Assembly: GCF_003670275.1 (NCBI RefSeq)
Contig: NZ_QXJF01000002.1
Span: forward strand, 1-64,000
Origin: Helicobacter labetoulli
Lineage (GTDB): Bacteria > Campylobacterota > Campylobacteria > Campylobacterales > Helicobacteraceae
DNA length: 64,000 nt
Direction: 5' to 3'
Below, piece by piece: positions 30,140-40,365 of the stretch. The position numbers and the translations under genes are program-made. The stretch's first letter is position 1. Each line of letters opens with the position of its first letter. The notes beneath the pieces were generated by a model, which was not told where the DNA came from, made no database searches, and was given only the letters and a program-made list of their open reading frames with translations.

Positions 30140-31402
30140 TTAATCTCTCAAAGCAAGTGAGACAAAAAGCTCGCCCCTTTCTTTGTATGAGCTAAACTGA
30201 TCTAGGCTTGCCGCAGCGGGGGAAAGCAAAACAACATCTTTAGAATCTAGTGTGCGTTTGGCGTGGATTTTACCCATAGCATTGTTAAGATTTTCACATT
30301 TTGTAAGGGGGATACCATACTGCTTTGCTAAAGTGGCTAGACGCTCTTCATTTGCCCCAATGCTAAAAATTTCAATCCCCGCCCCCTGCATAGATTCACA
30401 CATAGATTCAAATAAAGGCGTGAGATTTGCCCCCTTATCATCACCGCCTAAGATAAGCATAAGGTGCGTGTTGGCATAGCGTTTAATCGCTTGAATGGTG
30501 GCATCTACATTTGTGCCTTTGCTATCATCAACCCATAGGCGATTATACTTGTCATAAAACTCTTCAATCCTATGCTTACCTATGCTAAAGGTGTTTAATC
30601 GCTTAATATCATCAGCCTTACAGGCAAGTTTAGCAATGCTTAAAGCAATCACGCTATCAAGCAAAAAAGGCTCTTTAAATACAATATCTTGCAGGGCGAT
30701 AGAGCATTTTTGGGCAAGATCAAGGCTAGATTCATAAGTGATAAGATTACCTTTGTATTGGGCTACTATCTCGTGATTGGCAAATTGTGCGGGGATAATA
30801 GTGTGAGTTGAACTATCCATAATTGTAAGCGGACTAAGCTTGTCGCTAATGTAGTTTTCAAAACTGCTGTGCCAAGTGATATGATCTTCTCTCACGGGCA
30901 AAAGTGCGTAGATTCTAGGATAGGCTTTGTGCGTGTAGTGCAGGGCAAATGAGCTTGTCTCTAGCACCCATATTTTTGTGGCTTTGTTTTGGTATAAAAG
31001 GGCTAGGGGTGTGCCGATATTCCCTCCGCTTTGTGCAAAAAATGGCTCTAAAAGCAAAGTTGTCATTTCCGTGGTGGTCGTTTTACCATTTGTGCCACTT
31101 ATCCAAATGCTTAAAGGCGGATTTGCCTCCTTTTGCAAAAGTGTGTCAAAGTAATCATACTCACTTATAAGATTTTGTGCTTTACGCACGAGCTGATGAT
31201 AGGGCGGAATACCCGGGCTTAGAATCTCCATATCGCTAGATTCTGGCTCAAAAGTAGATGAAGGGAGCAGGGCATTCCCAAAGTTATCTGTGCTTGTAGA
31301 TTCAAACTTGTCATCATAAATACAAAGTTTATACCCTTGATTGTTAAGAAAGCTTACAAGCGGAGTGGTAGTAACCCCATAGCCAAAAATACTAATACGC
31401 AT
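30140..31402 (-). CDS. murD: UDP-N-acetylmuramoyl-L-alanine:D-glutamate ligase
   Basis: MurD adds D-Glu to UDP-MurNAc-L-Ala in peptidoglycan synthesis. The protein has an N-terminal Rossmann segment (MRISIFGYGVTT), the Mur ligase ATP motif GTNGKTTTTEM, the central-domain ETSSFAL, and the C-terminal domain with HRIEEF..VDDSKGTN. The 420-residue reading from the ATG at 31402 was chosen because AGGA lies eight bases upstream; the longer reading adds 26 residues without family resemblance. It follows mraY by 20 bases and is surely cotranscribed with it. Confidence 0.93.
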   Translation of the reverse strand: MRISIFGYGVTTTPLVSFLNNQGYKLCIYDDKFESTSTDNFGNALLPSSTFEPESSDMEILSPGIPPYHQLVRKAQNLISEYDYFDTLLQKEANPPLSIWISGTNGKTTTTEMTTLLLEPFFAQSGGNIGTPLALLYQNKATKIWVLETSSFALHYTHKAYPRIYALLPVREDHITWHSSFENYISDKLSPLTIMDSSTHTIIPAQFANHEIVAQYKGNLITYESSLDLAQKCSIALQDIVFKEPFLLDSVIALSIAKLACKADDIKRLNTFSIGKHRIEEFYDKYNRLWVDDSKGTNVDATIQAIKRYANTHLMLILGGDDKGANLTPLFESMCESMQGAGIEIFSIGANEERLATLAKQYGIPLTKCENLNNAMGKIHAKRTLDSKDVVLLSPAAASLDQFSSYKERGELFVSLALRD

Positions 31403-31422
31403 AGATATTCCTTTAGATTCTA

Positions 31423-32502
31423 TTAGCGGATTTTGAGGCTTAAAATCGCAACGAGATTTGCCAAAATCGCAATAATCCAAAATCGCACGATGATCTTATT
31501 CTCCGCCCAACCTCGCACTTCAAAGTGATGATGTATAGGTGCCATAGCAAAGATTCTTTTCTTTCTATATTTGTAACTTCCCACTTGCAAAATCACAGAA
31601 AGTGCTTCAATCACAAAAATAATGCCAATGAGTAAAAGTAGAATCTCATTATTTGAAATAATCGCCATAAATGCGATAAAGCCCCCAAGGCTAAGGCTTC
31701 CACTATCGCCCATAAAAACTTGAGCAGGGTGGCAGTTATACCACAAGAATCCAAAAAGCGCACCAATTAGGGCTACTGATAAAATAGCTAATTCCCCACT
31801 ATCTACGACTTTTGGCCATAAAAGATAGCCAGAAAATCCTGCGTGTCCAGCCACATATACAAAAATGGAGAGTGAAAATAACGCACAAATGCTAGGCACA
31901 GTAGCCAACCCATCAAGTCCATCGGTGATATTGACCGCATTGCTTGTGGCTAAAAATACAAGTATCCAAAATCCCAATGCAAGGATAGGGATTCCAGCGA
32001 TTTTAAATGCACCCAAATCAAAAAGCGGATATTTCATAAAAGGCACATAAAGATTTGTATTATGCCCGATATATAAAAGAGCAGAAGTAACAAGAAGTGC
32101 TACAACAAAAAGCAAAAAGAATTTCATTTTTGCACTCATTCCTGCATTACTTTTTGCTGATATTTTCATATAGTCATCTCTAGCGCCAATGAGTGCAAAA
32201 CTCACAATACAAAATAGCCCAAGCAACACATAGGGATTAAAAAGATTTGCACAGAGTAAAGAGGCAAAGAGCATACTTACAATAAAGACAATTCCACCCA
32301 TTGTGGGGGTATTTTTCTTGCCTTCGTGTGCGGCTACATAAGTGGATATGGGCTGATTAGCCTTTTTTGCCTTTGCCCATTTGATGAAATAGGGCATAAG
32401 TAACACGCTACTTCCAAAGGCGAGAAAAAACGCCATTCCCGCACGGAAAGTAATATAGGAGAAAATATTAATCCCAAAATGTTGATAAAGCCAATAGAGC
32501 AT
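31423..32502 (-). CDS. mraY: Phospho-N-acetylmuramoyl-pentapeptide transferase
   Basis: MraY makes lipid I by transferring phospho-MurNAc-pentapeptide to undecaprenyl phosphate in the inner membrane. The 359-residue protein has about ten membrane helices and the family signatures [35 protein letters not shown] and the His-rich MAPIHHHFE loop. It is the first gene of the mraY-murD pair and diverges from gpmI. Confidence 0.96.
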   Translation of the reverse strand: MLYWLYQHFGINIFSYITFRAGMAFFLAFGSSVLLMPYFIKWAKAKKANQPISTYVAAHEGKKNTPTMGGIVFIVSMLFASLLCANLFNPYVLLGLFCIVSFALIGARDDYMKISAKSNAGMSAKMKFFLLFVVALLVTSALLYIGHNTNLYVPFMKYPLFDLGAFKIAGIPILALGFWILVFLATSNAVNITDGLDGLATVPSICALFSLSIFVYVAGHAGFSGYLLWPKVVDSGELAILSVALIGALFGFLWYNCHPAQVFMGDSGSLSLGGFIAFMAIISNNEILLLLIGIIFVIEALSVILQVGSYKYRKKRIFAMAPIHHHFEVRGWAENKIIVRFWIIAILANLVAILSLKIR

Positions 32503-32584
32503 ATTTGAATCCTTTGGTAGTTATGTGAATCTCACATAAAGCTAGGGAATTTGATTTGGTTGGTGAAAGATTTTTGATTTTAGC

Positions 32585-32590
32585 TACAAT
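32585..32590 (+). promoter_or_regulatory. -10 element of the gpmI promoter
   Basis: TACAAT preceded by TTTTAGC lies 36 bases before the gpmI ATG. Campylobacterota vegetative promoters typically have a good -10 with a periodic AT-rich region instead of a -35 box, which is what is seen here. Confidence 0.4.
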
Positions 32591-32625
32591 TAGTTAATTT
32601 CAATCAAATATTTAAAGGAACATAA

Positions 32626-34095
32626 ATGAAAGCGATTCTTGTGATTACTGATGGGATAGGTTATAGCCACAAAACAACGCATAATGCCTTTTATCACGCC
32701 AAAAAGCCAAACTATGATTATTTATTTGAAAATGTGCCTTATGGTATGATTGATACATTTGGTTTGAGCGTGGGGCTGCCGGAGGGGCAAATGGGGAATT
32801 CGGAAGTGGGGCATATGTGTATAGGCTCTGGGCGGATTTTGTATCAAGATTTGGTTAGGATTGCAAATGCCATTACAAGCGGTGAGTTAGCACAAAATCC
32901 TGCGTTGCTTGGGGTGATTAAAGATTCTAGCGTGGTGCATTTATGCGGGTTATTAAGCGATGGCGGGGTGCATTCGCATATCTCACATTTTAAGGCGTTG
33001 ATAGAGATTTTTTCACTTCAGGGCAAAACTATCAAGCTTCATCTTATCACTGATGGGCGAGATGTGCTTCCACAAAGTGCGTTAGGGTATTTAAGCGAGA
33101 TAGAAAAGCTGTGTAATGAAAAAGTAAGTATCGCAAGTATTTCAGGGCGATTTTATGCGATGGATAGGGATAAGCGATGGGAGCGAGTGCAACAAGCCTA
33201 TCAAAGCATAGCACAAGGTAAGAATTCTAGCTCTCTTTCTCCGCAAGAGTATATCAAAACTCAATATGATGAGGGTATATTTGATGAGTTTATTATCCCG
33301 GCGAGTTTTGGCGGATATAAGGGTATGGAGGCAGGAGAGGCTTTTATCTTTGTGAATTTCCGCTCTGATAGGGCAAGAGAGATTGTAGAATCTTTAGGCA
33401 ATCCACACTTTAGCGAGTTTGAGCGGGAGTTTATCCCACTATCTATCGCCACGATGACAGAATATGATGCGACATTTCCCTATCCCATACTTTTTCCCAA
33501 GCAAAAGGTGCAAAATACCCTTGCAGAAGTCATTGCCACAAATGGTTTAAGGCAGTTTCACACCGCTGAAACAGAGAAATACGCACATGTTACATTTTTC
33601 TTTAATGGTGGGCGGGAAGAACCCTATCCCAATGAAGAGCGTTGCCTTGTGCCTTCACCTAATGTGAAGACCTATGACTTGCAACCGGAGATGAGTGCGA
33701 ATGAAGTGGGGCAATGTGTGCTAGGGGCGATGAAAGAAGGCTATGACTTTATTGTTGTAAATTTTGCTAATGGCGATATGGTGGGGCATACGGGTAATTT
33801 TGAAGCGGCGATTAGGGCTGTTGAAGCGGTGGATTATGAGCTTGGCAGGATTATAGAATCTGCCAAAGCAAACAACTATGTGTTATTTATCACAAGCGAT
33901 CACGGCAATTGCGAAGAGATGAAAGATGAAAATGGCAATATGCTCACAAACCACACAATCGGGCAGGTATGGTGCTTTGGAATGATTAATGGAGTGGAGC
34001 ATATCGCAAATGGTGGGCTAAATAATATCGCCCCAAGTATCCTAAAAGCAATGAATCTGCCTATACCGCAAGAGATGGACAAGCCATTGTTTTAG
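32626..34095 (+). CDS. gpmI: 2,3-bisphosphoglycerate-independent phosphoglycerate mutase
   Basis: The 489-residue enzyme interconverts 3- and 2-phosphoglycerate in glycolysis/gluconeogenesis. Alkaline-phosphatase-superfamily metal sites are visible at ITDGIGY and at [21 protein letters not shown]. The phosphoserine site is in [16 protein letters not shown], and ITDGRDVLP is typical. AAAGGAAC precedes the ATG. Length and motifs are those of other Helicobacter enzymes. Confidence 0.95.
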   Translation: MKAILVITDGIGYSHKTTHNAFYHAKKPNYDYLFENVPYGMIDTFGLSVGLPEGQMGNSEVGHMCIGSGRILYQDLVRIANAITSGELAQNPALLGVIKDSSVVHLCGLLSDGGVHSHISHFKALIEIFSLQGKTIKLHLITDGRDVLPQSALGYLSEIEKLCNEKVSIASISGRFYAMDRDKRWERVQQAYQSIAQGKNSSSLSPQEYIKTQYDEGIFDEFIIPASFGGYKGMEAGEAFIFVNFRSDRAREIVESLGNPHFSEFEREFIPLSIATMTEYDATFPYPILFPKQKVQNTLAEVIATNGLRQFHTAETEKYAHVTFFFNGGREEPYPNEERCLVPSPNVKTYDLQPEMSANEVGQCVLGAMKEGYDFIVVNFANGDMVGHTGNFEAAIRAVEAVDYELGRIIESAKANNYVLFITSDHGNCEEMKDENGNMLTNHTIGQVWCFGMINGVEHIANGGLNNIAPSILKAMNLPIPQEMDKPLF

Positions 34096-34204
34096 ATTCT
34101 AGCCACAAGGACAAAATGGCATATTGTGAGTTAAGAAAAGATGAGCGTATATAGCGATAAGAGCATCTAGGCTTAAGTAGGATTATTGCAAGTTTAGAAT
34201 CTGC

Positions 34205-34250
34205 TATAATACACGCTCTAAAATCATAAAAGCACCGATTTTGCTACAAT
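34205..34250 (+). promoter_or_regulatory. Two -10-like elements upstream of the type IIG RM gene
   Basis: TATAAT at 34205-34210 (after CTGC) and TACAAT at 34245-34250 (after TTTTGC) are both well placed on the plus strand before the ATG at 34285. The second would give a 5' UTR of about 28 bases. Confidence 0.4.
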
Positions 34251-35538
34251 ACAAACTTTAATCACAAAATAAAAGCGAGTAAAAATGTATCCCATAAATC
34301 TCCCAGAAGAAGAGCTAAAAAACAAAGTGGCAGCTGATTTTTTCAGCCCAAATCCACAGAGTGAGCTTATAAAGCTAGACAAAGATTCTAAAGCATTGCT
34401 AAAAATGCTAGATTCTACGCAGATTCTAGGACGGATTGATTTTTGTATAAGCTACAACGCAAAGACACTTTTCCAGCCCATAAATTTCTTATGGGCAGAA
34501 GCCAAAAAGGGTAACAAGGCGGATATTATAGAATCTTTTATCCAGCTAATCCTAACCATAGGCAAGGAAAAAACTTATGAAAACAATCTTCCGCCCCTTT
34601 TCTTAGGAGCTTTTGATTGCGAGAAAATCGCCTTTATCCCCTACCACGAGCTAGATTCTATCTTTAGCCAAAATGACTTTAATTGGAATGTAACCCCAAG
34701 CAACCACGACACAAAAGAGTTTAAAACACTCCACGCCCTAGCAAAAGGGCTTTTAGAATCTAAAAAATATCAATTTAACTTCAAAAGTGATACCAAAGAA
34801 TTACAATCTTTCATACAAGCAAACTTCACGCTAAATAACCAAAACATCACCAAAATCCCCATAACCAAAAACAACTTCACCACCATTTATCAAAAATGGC
34901 TTACAAGCGTAGCCCCTAGCATTGGCATTGATTGGAATCTTGCTAAAAACGCAGGGATTTTAGACGCAGATTTCTACCTAGCAGATTTACTAAGCGCTGA
35001 AAATCAAAGCCTACTAGACAAACTCTTTGTCGTGCTAAAACAAACGCATTATGAGTTTAATAAAACCACCACATTTATGGGGACACAGCAAAAAGATACC
35101 GCAAGTTTTAATGATAATCAAAAAGCCCACACAGCCTTTTGGAATCTCTATGAACGCCCACCAAAAGAAGAGTATTGGAGCTACATTATAGATAGGCGAG
35201 ATTTGCTAGTCCCTAGCGATATCAGGGAGAGAAAGGGAGCATTTTTCACCCCGCAAATTTGGGTTAGCAAAGCCCAAAGCTACCTAGCAAAAGCCTTAGG
35301 TGAAAACTATCAAAGCGAGTATTATATATGGGATTGTGCCGCAGGGACAGGCAATCTGCTTACAAACCTTACAGAATCTCACAGGCTCTATGCTTCTACC
35401 TTAGATAGGGCTGATGTAGAGATTATGCAAGAATTATCAAGCAAAAATGCCCTGCACCTACTGCCAAAGCATATTTTTCAATTTGACTTTTTAAACGATG
35501 AGTTTTTTGACAAGCCTTGTGAGAAACACGCCACCACT

Positions 35539-35620
35539 TGTCATACTGGGCGTGAGCTAGTATCTAAAAATACAGAATCTAAAAGAGATTTTTCGTTTGC
35601 TACGCAAACTCAAAATGACA
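35539..35620 (+). repeat. TGTCAT palindromic repeat inside the type IIG gene (copy 3)
   Basis: TGTCATACTGGG (35539-35550) and CTCAAAATGACA (35609-35620) form the inverted ends. The inside is AAAGAGATTTTTCG-like sequence shared with copy 4. It is translated as CHTGRELVSKNTESKRDF followed by ATQTQND. It falls between methyltransferase motif I and NPPY, in a loop position. Confidence 0.7.
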
Positions 35621-36068
35621 ATAGGAAAAAGCAAAGCAACAAAAATGGATTAGATTCTAAATGTCCTCATTGCGTAGAATCTAAGCTGCCAAAATCCCTG
35701 CAAGAGATTCTAAAAAATGATGAAAAACGCAAAAAGCTTATTATTTTCATCAATCCTCCCTACGCGGAAGCTGGCACAACCGCACAAACCACAGGCACAG
35801 GCAAAAATAAAGATGGCGTAGCCTTAGGCAATATCACTTATGAACGCTACAAAGATTCTATGGGAAAGGCGAGTAATGAGCTTTTCGCGCAATTTTTTAT
35901 AAGAATCTACAATGAGATTCCACACTGCCACCTAGCTGCCTTTTCAACGCTTAAATATGTCAATTCTAGTAACTTCATAAAGTTTAGAGAGACTTTTCAA
36001 GCAAAATTTTTAAAAGGCTTTATCGCTCCTGCTTATACTTTTGATAATGTTAAAGGAAACTTCCCCAT

Positions 36069-36094
36069 AGGCTTTTTAGTTAGGCTTTTTAGTG
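36069..36094 (+). repeat. 13-bp tandem duplication that breaks the type IIG gene
   Basis: The two units are AGGCTTTTTAGTT (36069-36081) and AGGCTTTTTAGTG (36082-36094). Thirteen is one more than a multiple of three, so an extra unit shifts the frame. Loss of one unit exactly rejoins the two coding parts. Confidence 0.85.
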
Positions 36095-36649
36095 TGGAAT
36101 TTAGCCCAATCTCAAATCATAAAAAGCATTACGCTAGATATTTTTAACGACAGCGGAGCAGGTTTAGGAAAGAAAAAATTCTATACTATGCAAAATACGA
36201 CCGCAAATATAGGCAAATGGATAGCAGGGTATAGGATTAAAAATCCACCTCTTGATTTAGCGATGTTAAATTCTGGGCGAGTGGATTTTCAAAATCAAAA
36301 GCTTGTGTATATTAAACATTATGTAGGCGATGAGAGCCACGCTCTTACTCTTACTCTTACTAATCTAATCCCTTGTGCAGTGTTTTTTGCTGTGCGTCAT
36401 TGTATCAAAGCCACTTGGATAAATGATAGAGACCAGTTTCTAGCCCCTAATAAAAAATGGGAAAAGGACGAGGAATTTCAAAACGACTGCCTTATTTTTA
36501 TGCTTTTTCACGGACAAAATAGAATTACTGCTAAAGAGGGTATAAATCACTTTATCCCCTTTAGCGAAAAAGATTTAAACGCTGGGGAAGCCTTTGAAAG
36601 CCACTTTATGCTTGAATTTATACAAGGTAAAATAAAACTAGATTCCACT

Positions 36650-36770
36650 TGTCATACTGATTCTACCCCTTGCCATACCGACTCTACCCTTTGTCATACT
36701 GAGCGGAGCGAAGTATCTCACACAAAATCTAAAAGAGATTTTTCGTTTGCTACGCAAATTCAAAATGACA
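36650..36770 (+). repeat. TGTCAT palindromic repeat cluster inside the type IIG gene (copy 4)
   Basis: Left-type ends occur three times (TGTCATACTGAT 36650-36661, TGCCATACCGAC 36670-36681, TGTCATACTGAG 36692-36703). The last continues GCGGAGCGAAGTATC, and the element closes with TTCAAAATGACA (ending 36770). It is in frame as CHTDSTPCHTDSTLCHTE and onward. The repeated left ends suggest local amplification. Confidence 0.7.
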
Positions 36771-37227
36771 ATACTCACACTTGCAAAAACGACAAAACAA
36801 AATCCAAACTCTTGCAACAAAGTCTTTTTAACGATGAGCAAGACTTTATCCCCACAAAGCCACTTGAATTTGGCGATGAAGCAAAAGAAGTGCTACAAGC
36901 AGGAAAAGAGCTTTTTAAGCACTACCACGGACAAGCAAAAGATTCTAAAGACTATAACGCAAACGCCGCACTCTATGACATTAAAGCCCACTTTCAAGGC
37001 TTTAATGATAAGGGCAAAATGAATCCACCCCAAAGAGCCGATGATGAAACCTACAAAGAAAAGCTAGGCATACTCAACTACGCCCTAAAAAACTTAGCCA
37101 AAAAGATAGAAGTAAAGGTCTATGAATACGCCTTTTTGCTACCATAAGGTTGTGTCATTGATACGCCTTGTCATATTATCTTATTCAAAAAGACACACAA
37201 GGTATATTGGAATCTAAGTATCAAACC

Positions 37228-37803
37228 CTAAATGCTCCCATACACCGCTAAGGCTGTGAGAATAAAGCCAATGCCCAAAACGCTAAAAGCAATTTTGCGT
37301 TTGCCCTTACAAAATGAAGTAACAATAAGCCCTGATAGGTAGAAAAGGAGCATTGAAAGTCCAAAGCCAATGGCGATGAAGTCAAAATATGAGAGTTTGA
37401 ATCCAGCTATTTCGTGTTTGCTCCCACTGCTTTTGTGCATAAGCATTAAGATTCCATATAGTCCCCTATCTATCGTGCGTAGGATAGGCTTACCCTCTTT
37501 ATCTTTGCTTAAAGTTACGCTGTATTTGATATTTCCCATTGAGAGATTGCCTTTCATCATACGCACTTGCGTATCTTCGGGGATTTGGAGATTCTTATTT
37601 TTAAGAATGGTTATGATAAACTCCTCTTCTTGCCCCTTTTGTGGCATAGAATCTAGTGGAATATCAATAATGGTTGCACCAGAATTTTGACGAATTTCAA
37701 AAATGTAAAGCACACCTGTTATCGCATATATCAACGCTGCTGGGAGAAAAAATAAGTTTAGATACAAGTGCAGTTGCATCCAAAATTTACGATGAAGTTT
37801 CAT
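37228..37803 (-). CDS. PepSY-associated membrane protein
   Basis: The 191-residue protein has an N-terminal helix pair typical of PepSY-TM proteins (KFWMQLHLYLNLFFLPAALI, then YAITGVLYIFE). A periplasmic PepSY-like stretch follows (about 40-130), then two C-terminal helices. Such proteins often sit beside TonB-dependent receptors and are thought to act as inner-membrane ferric or metal-siderophore reductases or accessory factors. It lies about 100 bases downstream of the receptor gene on the same strand, consistent with an operon. Confidence 0.65.
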   Translation of the reverse strand: MKLHRKFWMQLHLYLNLFFLPAALIYAITGVLYIFEIRQNSGATIIDIPLDSMPQKGQEEEFIITILKNKNLQIPEDTQVRMMKGNLSMGNIKYSVTLSKDKEGKPILRTIDRGLYGILMLMHKSSGSKHEIAGFKLSYFDFIAIGFGLSMLLFYLSGLIVTSFCKGKRKIAFSVLGIGFILTALAVYGSI

Positions 37804-37903
37804 AATGTGAAAGTCCTTAAGTAATGATATAAATTCTCACAATCCTATCTAAAGATTGTGAGTTAAGTGTGAAATGCGATGCTTAAATTCTAAATCATAG
37901 AAT

Positions 37904-40099
37904 CTAAAAGTCCGCCCTAAAGCTTATCCAATAGTTTCGGCTTGGCAAGATTCTTTGGTATTTGTTTTGTGCGTTGGTTGTAGAGCTGTTGCCACTTGTT
38001 GTGTAGCTTGCATAATCCATAAAATACACATCAAAGAGATTATTAACCGCTAGAGTTAGGGCATAGTGTTTGCCGATTTTGTAGCTTGCTGCAACATCTA
38101 CAAGCTGATAGTCTTTGTAATACTGCCCTACAATCTCTCGCACATTTGTTCGTGCATTGGATCCTGCATAAGGTGTGGGCGTTTTGTATTTCCCGCTCCA
38201 TCGCACATACATATCAAAATTGCCATATTGATATTTTGGGGTAATAGTAAAGCTGTGTCGCGGGATAGAATTTATCGGCTCTCCTTTGCCCGAGCCACTT
38301 AGAGCTTTTGTATAGGTAAATCCATATCCTGCATCAAGGGAAAATCCACCAATAGGCTTAATCTTTGCACTTAGTTCTGCTCCGCTTACAAGACTTTTTT
38401 CCACATTACGATAAGTAGAGCAGGTGCTAGAACCGGGGCAGATTTGGTTTGTCCCGGGGATTTGTGTGTTACCTGTTATACCTTGTAATGTTTCAATTTG
38501 ATTATTAAAATCTGTGTAATAGCCTGTGAGAATAAACATCGCTGGATCTGTATCTACAATCGCACTAAGCTCGTAGTTCCAGCTTTGCTCGGGCTTTAGG
38601 TTTGGATTCCCATAAGATTCTGTTGTAGAGCTACCGCTGCTAGTGCTTGTGGTAATAACACCATCAGTGGTTTGCAAAAGTGTAGGGATAAGCATACCAT
38701 TTGCTACACCTGCTTTAAATGTCAGCCAATCTGTGGGATTATAATTTACATAGAATCTAGGATTTGGCACGGTGGCGAAGCGATCGCTATAATTATATCG
38801 TAAGCCAAGCGTAGTGCTAATAGTTTCATTTATGAGATATTCTCCCTCAGCAAAGATAGCAGCTTGATTTTGGTGCATATTTCTATGTTTGCTAGAGATT
38901 GTGCCTATAAGATTCTCAAATTGATAATACACCCCTCCATTAAAAATAATCGCCCCATAATTATTTAAATCAAAGTCATTTGTATAAGTGCTTTGGAATA
39001 TGGCATTTTGGGCGGTGCGTTTGTTTGCCCAATTGATATAATCCCCTTTATCTGCACCAATGCCAACTTTTGCGTGTGGGGCGATTAAGTTGTAAGAGTG
39101 CTGCACATAGCTAGAGAGTTTCCCCCACTCATAGTTTCCATCGTGGCTAAGCACGGAATTAACCTTAAAAAGCTCTTGTATGGAAGTAATGCTACTGCTA
39201 GAGGTATTGAGCGTTCCAAGCCGTCCATTATAGACTTCGGAATCTAGATAGATATAATCGCTACTTGTTGGCGTGTAGTTGAGCCTAAAGCCACCGCTAA
39301 AATTGCGAGAGCCTGTGGAGGAGTGTGCCGCATAAGGATTGCTATTTTGACTTGGGCTTACCCACGAGGGCTTTAAAAATTCATTTGCATCATTGTATCT
39401 TGCAGAGCCACGGAGATTCAGCGAGAGCTTATCTTTGAGAAGAGGGATATTCATATAGGCATTTGTGCCATAGACATTCCCCCATTCACTATTTGGCTCA
39501 AAAAGCTTTGTTTCCATTTGGATTCCGCTTGTGAATGTATTTGTATGCTTTTTAGTGATAATATTGATAACCCCCCCCATAGCATCAGAACCATAAATTG
39601 TGGAGGCAGGACCACGAATAACTTCAATCCTTTCTATCATTGAAGGTGGCGGCATAAAGGAAGTTTGATTCCCAAGCCCATTTTGCACAAAGCCACGCGT
39701 GGTATTTTGGCGTTTGCCATCAATAAGGATAAGCGTGTATGTCGAGCTAAGCCCACGCATAGAGATTGAGTTTTGCCCTGTTTTGTCCTGCTCCACATAC
39801 ACGCCCGGGACATCTTGCACCGCATCACCTATATCGCGAATGGGGCGGGTTAAGATCTCTTCTTTGGGGATTATGGAGATGGACGCTGGAGCGGTTTTCA
39901 TATCCTGCTCATAGCCCGAAGCGGTAACGACAGATCGTCCAAGATTCACTTTTCTTGTCTCATTGTCAGGGCGAGTTGCGTTAGATTCTAAGGTATTAAG
40001 AGAATCGGCAAAAGCACCACTAAGCACAAAACTAACAATGAGAGATATTTTTAAAAGTGGTTTTGTTTGAGAGGAATAATGAGAAGTTAAAGGCTTCAT
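37904..40099 (-). CDS. TonB-dependent outer-membrane receptor (FrpB/siderophore receptor-like) with G8 tract
   Basis: The 731-residue receptor has a signal peptide (about 1-31, ending GAFA). The plug domain is about 50-165 (SVVTASGYEQDMKTAPASIS, RGLSSTYTLILIDGKR, GSDAMGGVINI), and the 22-strand barrel ends in the aromatic WISFRADF. It imports a metal complex or haem using TonB energy; the ligand cannot be told. The ATG at 40099 has AAAGGA nine bases upstream; the longer reading lacks this and buries the signal peptide. AT-rich sequence upstream (GATAATAAGAATTG, minus strand near 40130) could be a Fur-type site. The conserved Met-Gly-Gly codons contain a run of eight G. Confidence 0.88.
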   Translation of the reverse strand: MKPLTSHYSSQTKPLLKISLIVSFVLSGAFADSLNTLESNATRPDNETRKVNLGRSVVTASGYEQDMKTAPASISIIPKEEILTRPIRDIGDAVQDVPGVYVEQDKTGQNSISMRGLSSTYTLILIDGKRQNTTRGFVQNGLGNQTSFMPPPSMIERIEVIRGPASTIYGSDAMGGVINIITKKHTNTFTSGIQMETKLFEPNSEWGNVYGTNAYMNIPLLKDKLSLNLRGSARYNDANEFLKPSWVSPSQNSNPYAAHSSTGSRNFSGGFRLNYTPTSSDYIYLDSEVYNGRLGTLNTSSSSITSIQELFKVNSVLSHDGNYEWGKLSSYVQHSYNLIAPHAKVGIGADKGDYINWANKRTAQNAIFQSTYTNDFDLNNYGAIIFNGGVYYQFENLIGTISSKHRNMHQNQAAIFAEGEYLINETISTTLGLRYNYSDRFATVPNPRFYVNYNPTDWLTFKAGVANGMLIPTLLQTTDGVITTSTSSGSSTTESYGNPNLKPEQSWNYELSAIVDTDPAMFILTGYYTDFNNQIETLQGITGNTQIPGTNQICPGSSTCSTYRNVEKSLVSGAELSAKIKPIGGFSLDAGYGFTYTKALSGSGKGEPINSIPRHSFTITPKYQYGNFDMYVRWSGKYKTPTPYAGSNARTNVREIVGQYYKDYQLVDVAASYKIGKHYALTLAVNNLFDVYFMDYASYTTSGNSSTTNAQNKYQRILPSRNYWISFRADF
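39571..39578 (-). repeat. Homopolymeric G8 tract (C8 on the plus strand) in the receptor gene
   Basis: Eight G in a row encode the end of Met, two Gly, and the start of Val in DAMGGVINI of the plug domain. The frame is open (ON) at this length; a change of one base would truncate the receptor at about residue 180. Confidence 0.8.
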
Positions 40100-40331
40100 T
40101 GTAAATCCTTTTATTAAAATTACAAACAATTCTTATTATCTAAAAAGTTTGTGCGTGGAACTATAGCAGTAAAAAGTTTAAATAAATCTTAACAAAAACT
40201 TTTCTTTTAACATCTTGAGAGTATTTTCATAATCCGTAATAGTATGGTAAAAATATGGTGGAAATACGAATCTTTATTATTAAATTACACTGACTTAAGC
40301 TCACTTCAACTTCTCTAAAACTCAAACAAGC

Positions 40332-40337
40332 TATAAT
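40332..40337 (+). promoter_or_regulatory. -10 element of the flhF operon promoter
   Basis: TATAAT preceded by AAGC lies 29 bases before the flhF ATG, in a 266-bp gap between divergent receptor and flhF genes. It would drive the flhF-flhG-fliA-fliM-fliY operon. The rest of the gap is AT-rich, with no other recognised element except the possible Fur-like site on the receptor side. Confidence 0.45.
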
Positions 40338-40365
40338 CAAGGATTTTATTTGATAGGCGGATATT

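Larger units (their letters stand above)
34285..37147 (+). pseudogene. Type IIG restriction-methyltransferase (fused), broken by a 13-bp duplication
   Basis: The first frame (34285-36147) holds an N-terminal nuclease-like E-x-K (FLWAEAKKG, about residue 70), a helical region, and a gamma-type N6-adenine methyltransferase with motif I (DCAAGTGNLL) and motif IV (FINPPYAE). The second frame (to 37147) holds the C-terminal part, probably the target-recognition and linker regions (RDQFLAPNKKWEKDEEF). The junction lies in a tandem duplication at 36069-36094; removing one unit restores PIGFLVWNLAQSQIIK and a single reading of 949 residues. In-frame TGTCAT repeats lie in the methyltransferase part and near the C-terminus. 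The gene is C-rich on its coding strand, unlike its neighbours. Confidence 0.8.

Noticed and set aside
24782-36770. Repeated TGTCATACTGA units considered as a CRISPR array
   Set aside because: The units are too short, unevenly spaced and in inverted pairs, lie inside coding frames, and there are no spacers of even length or cas genes.
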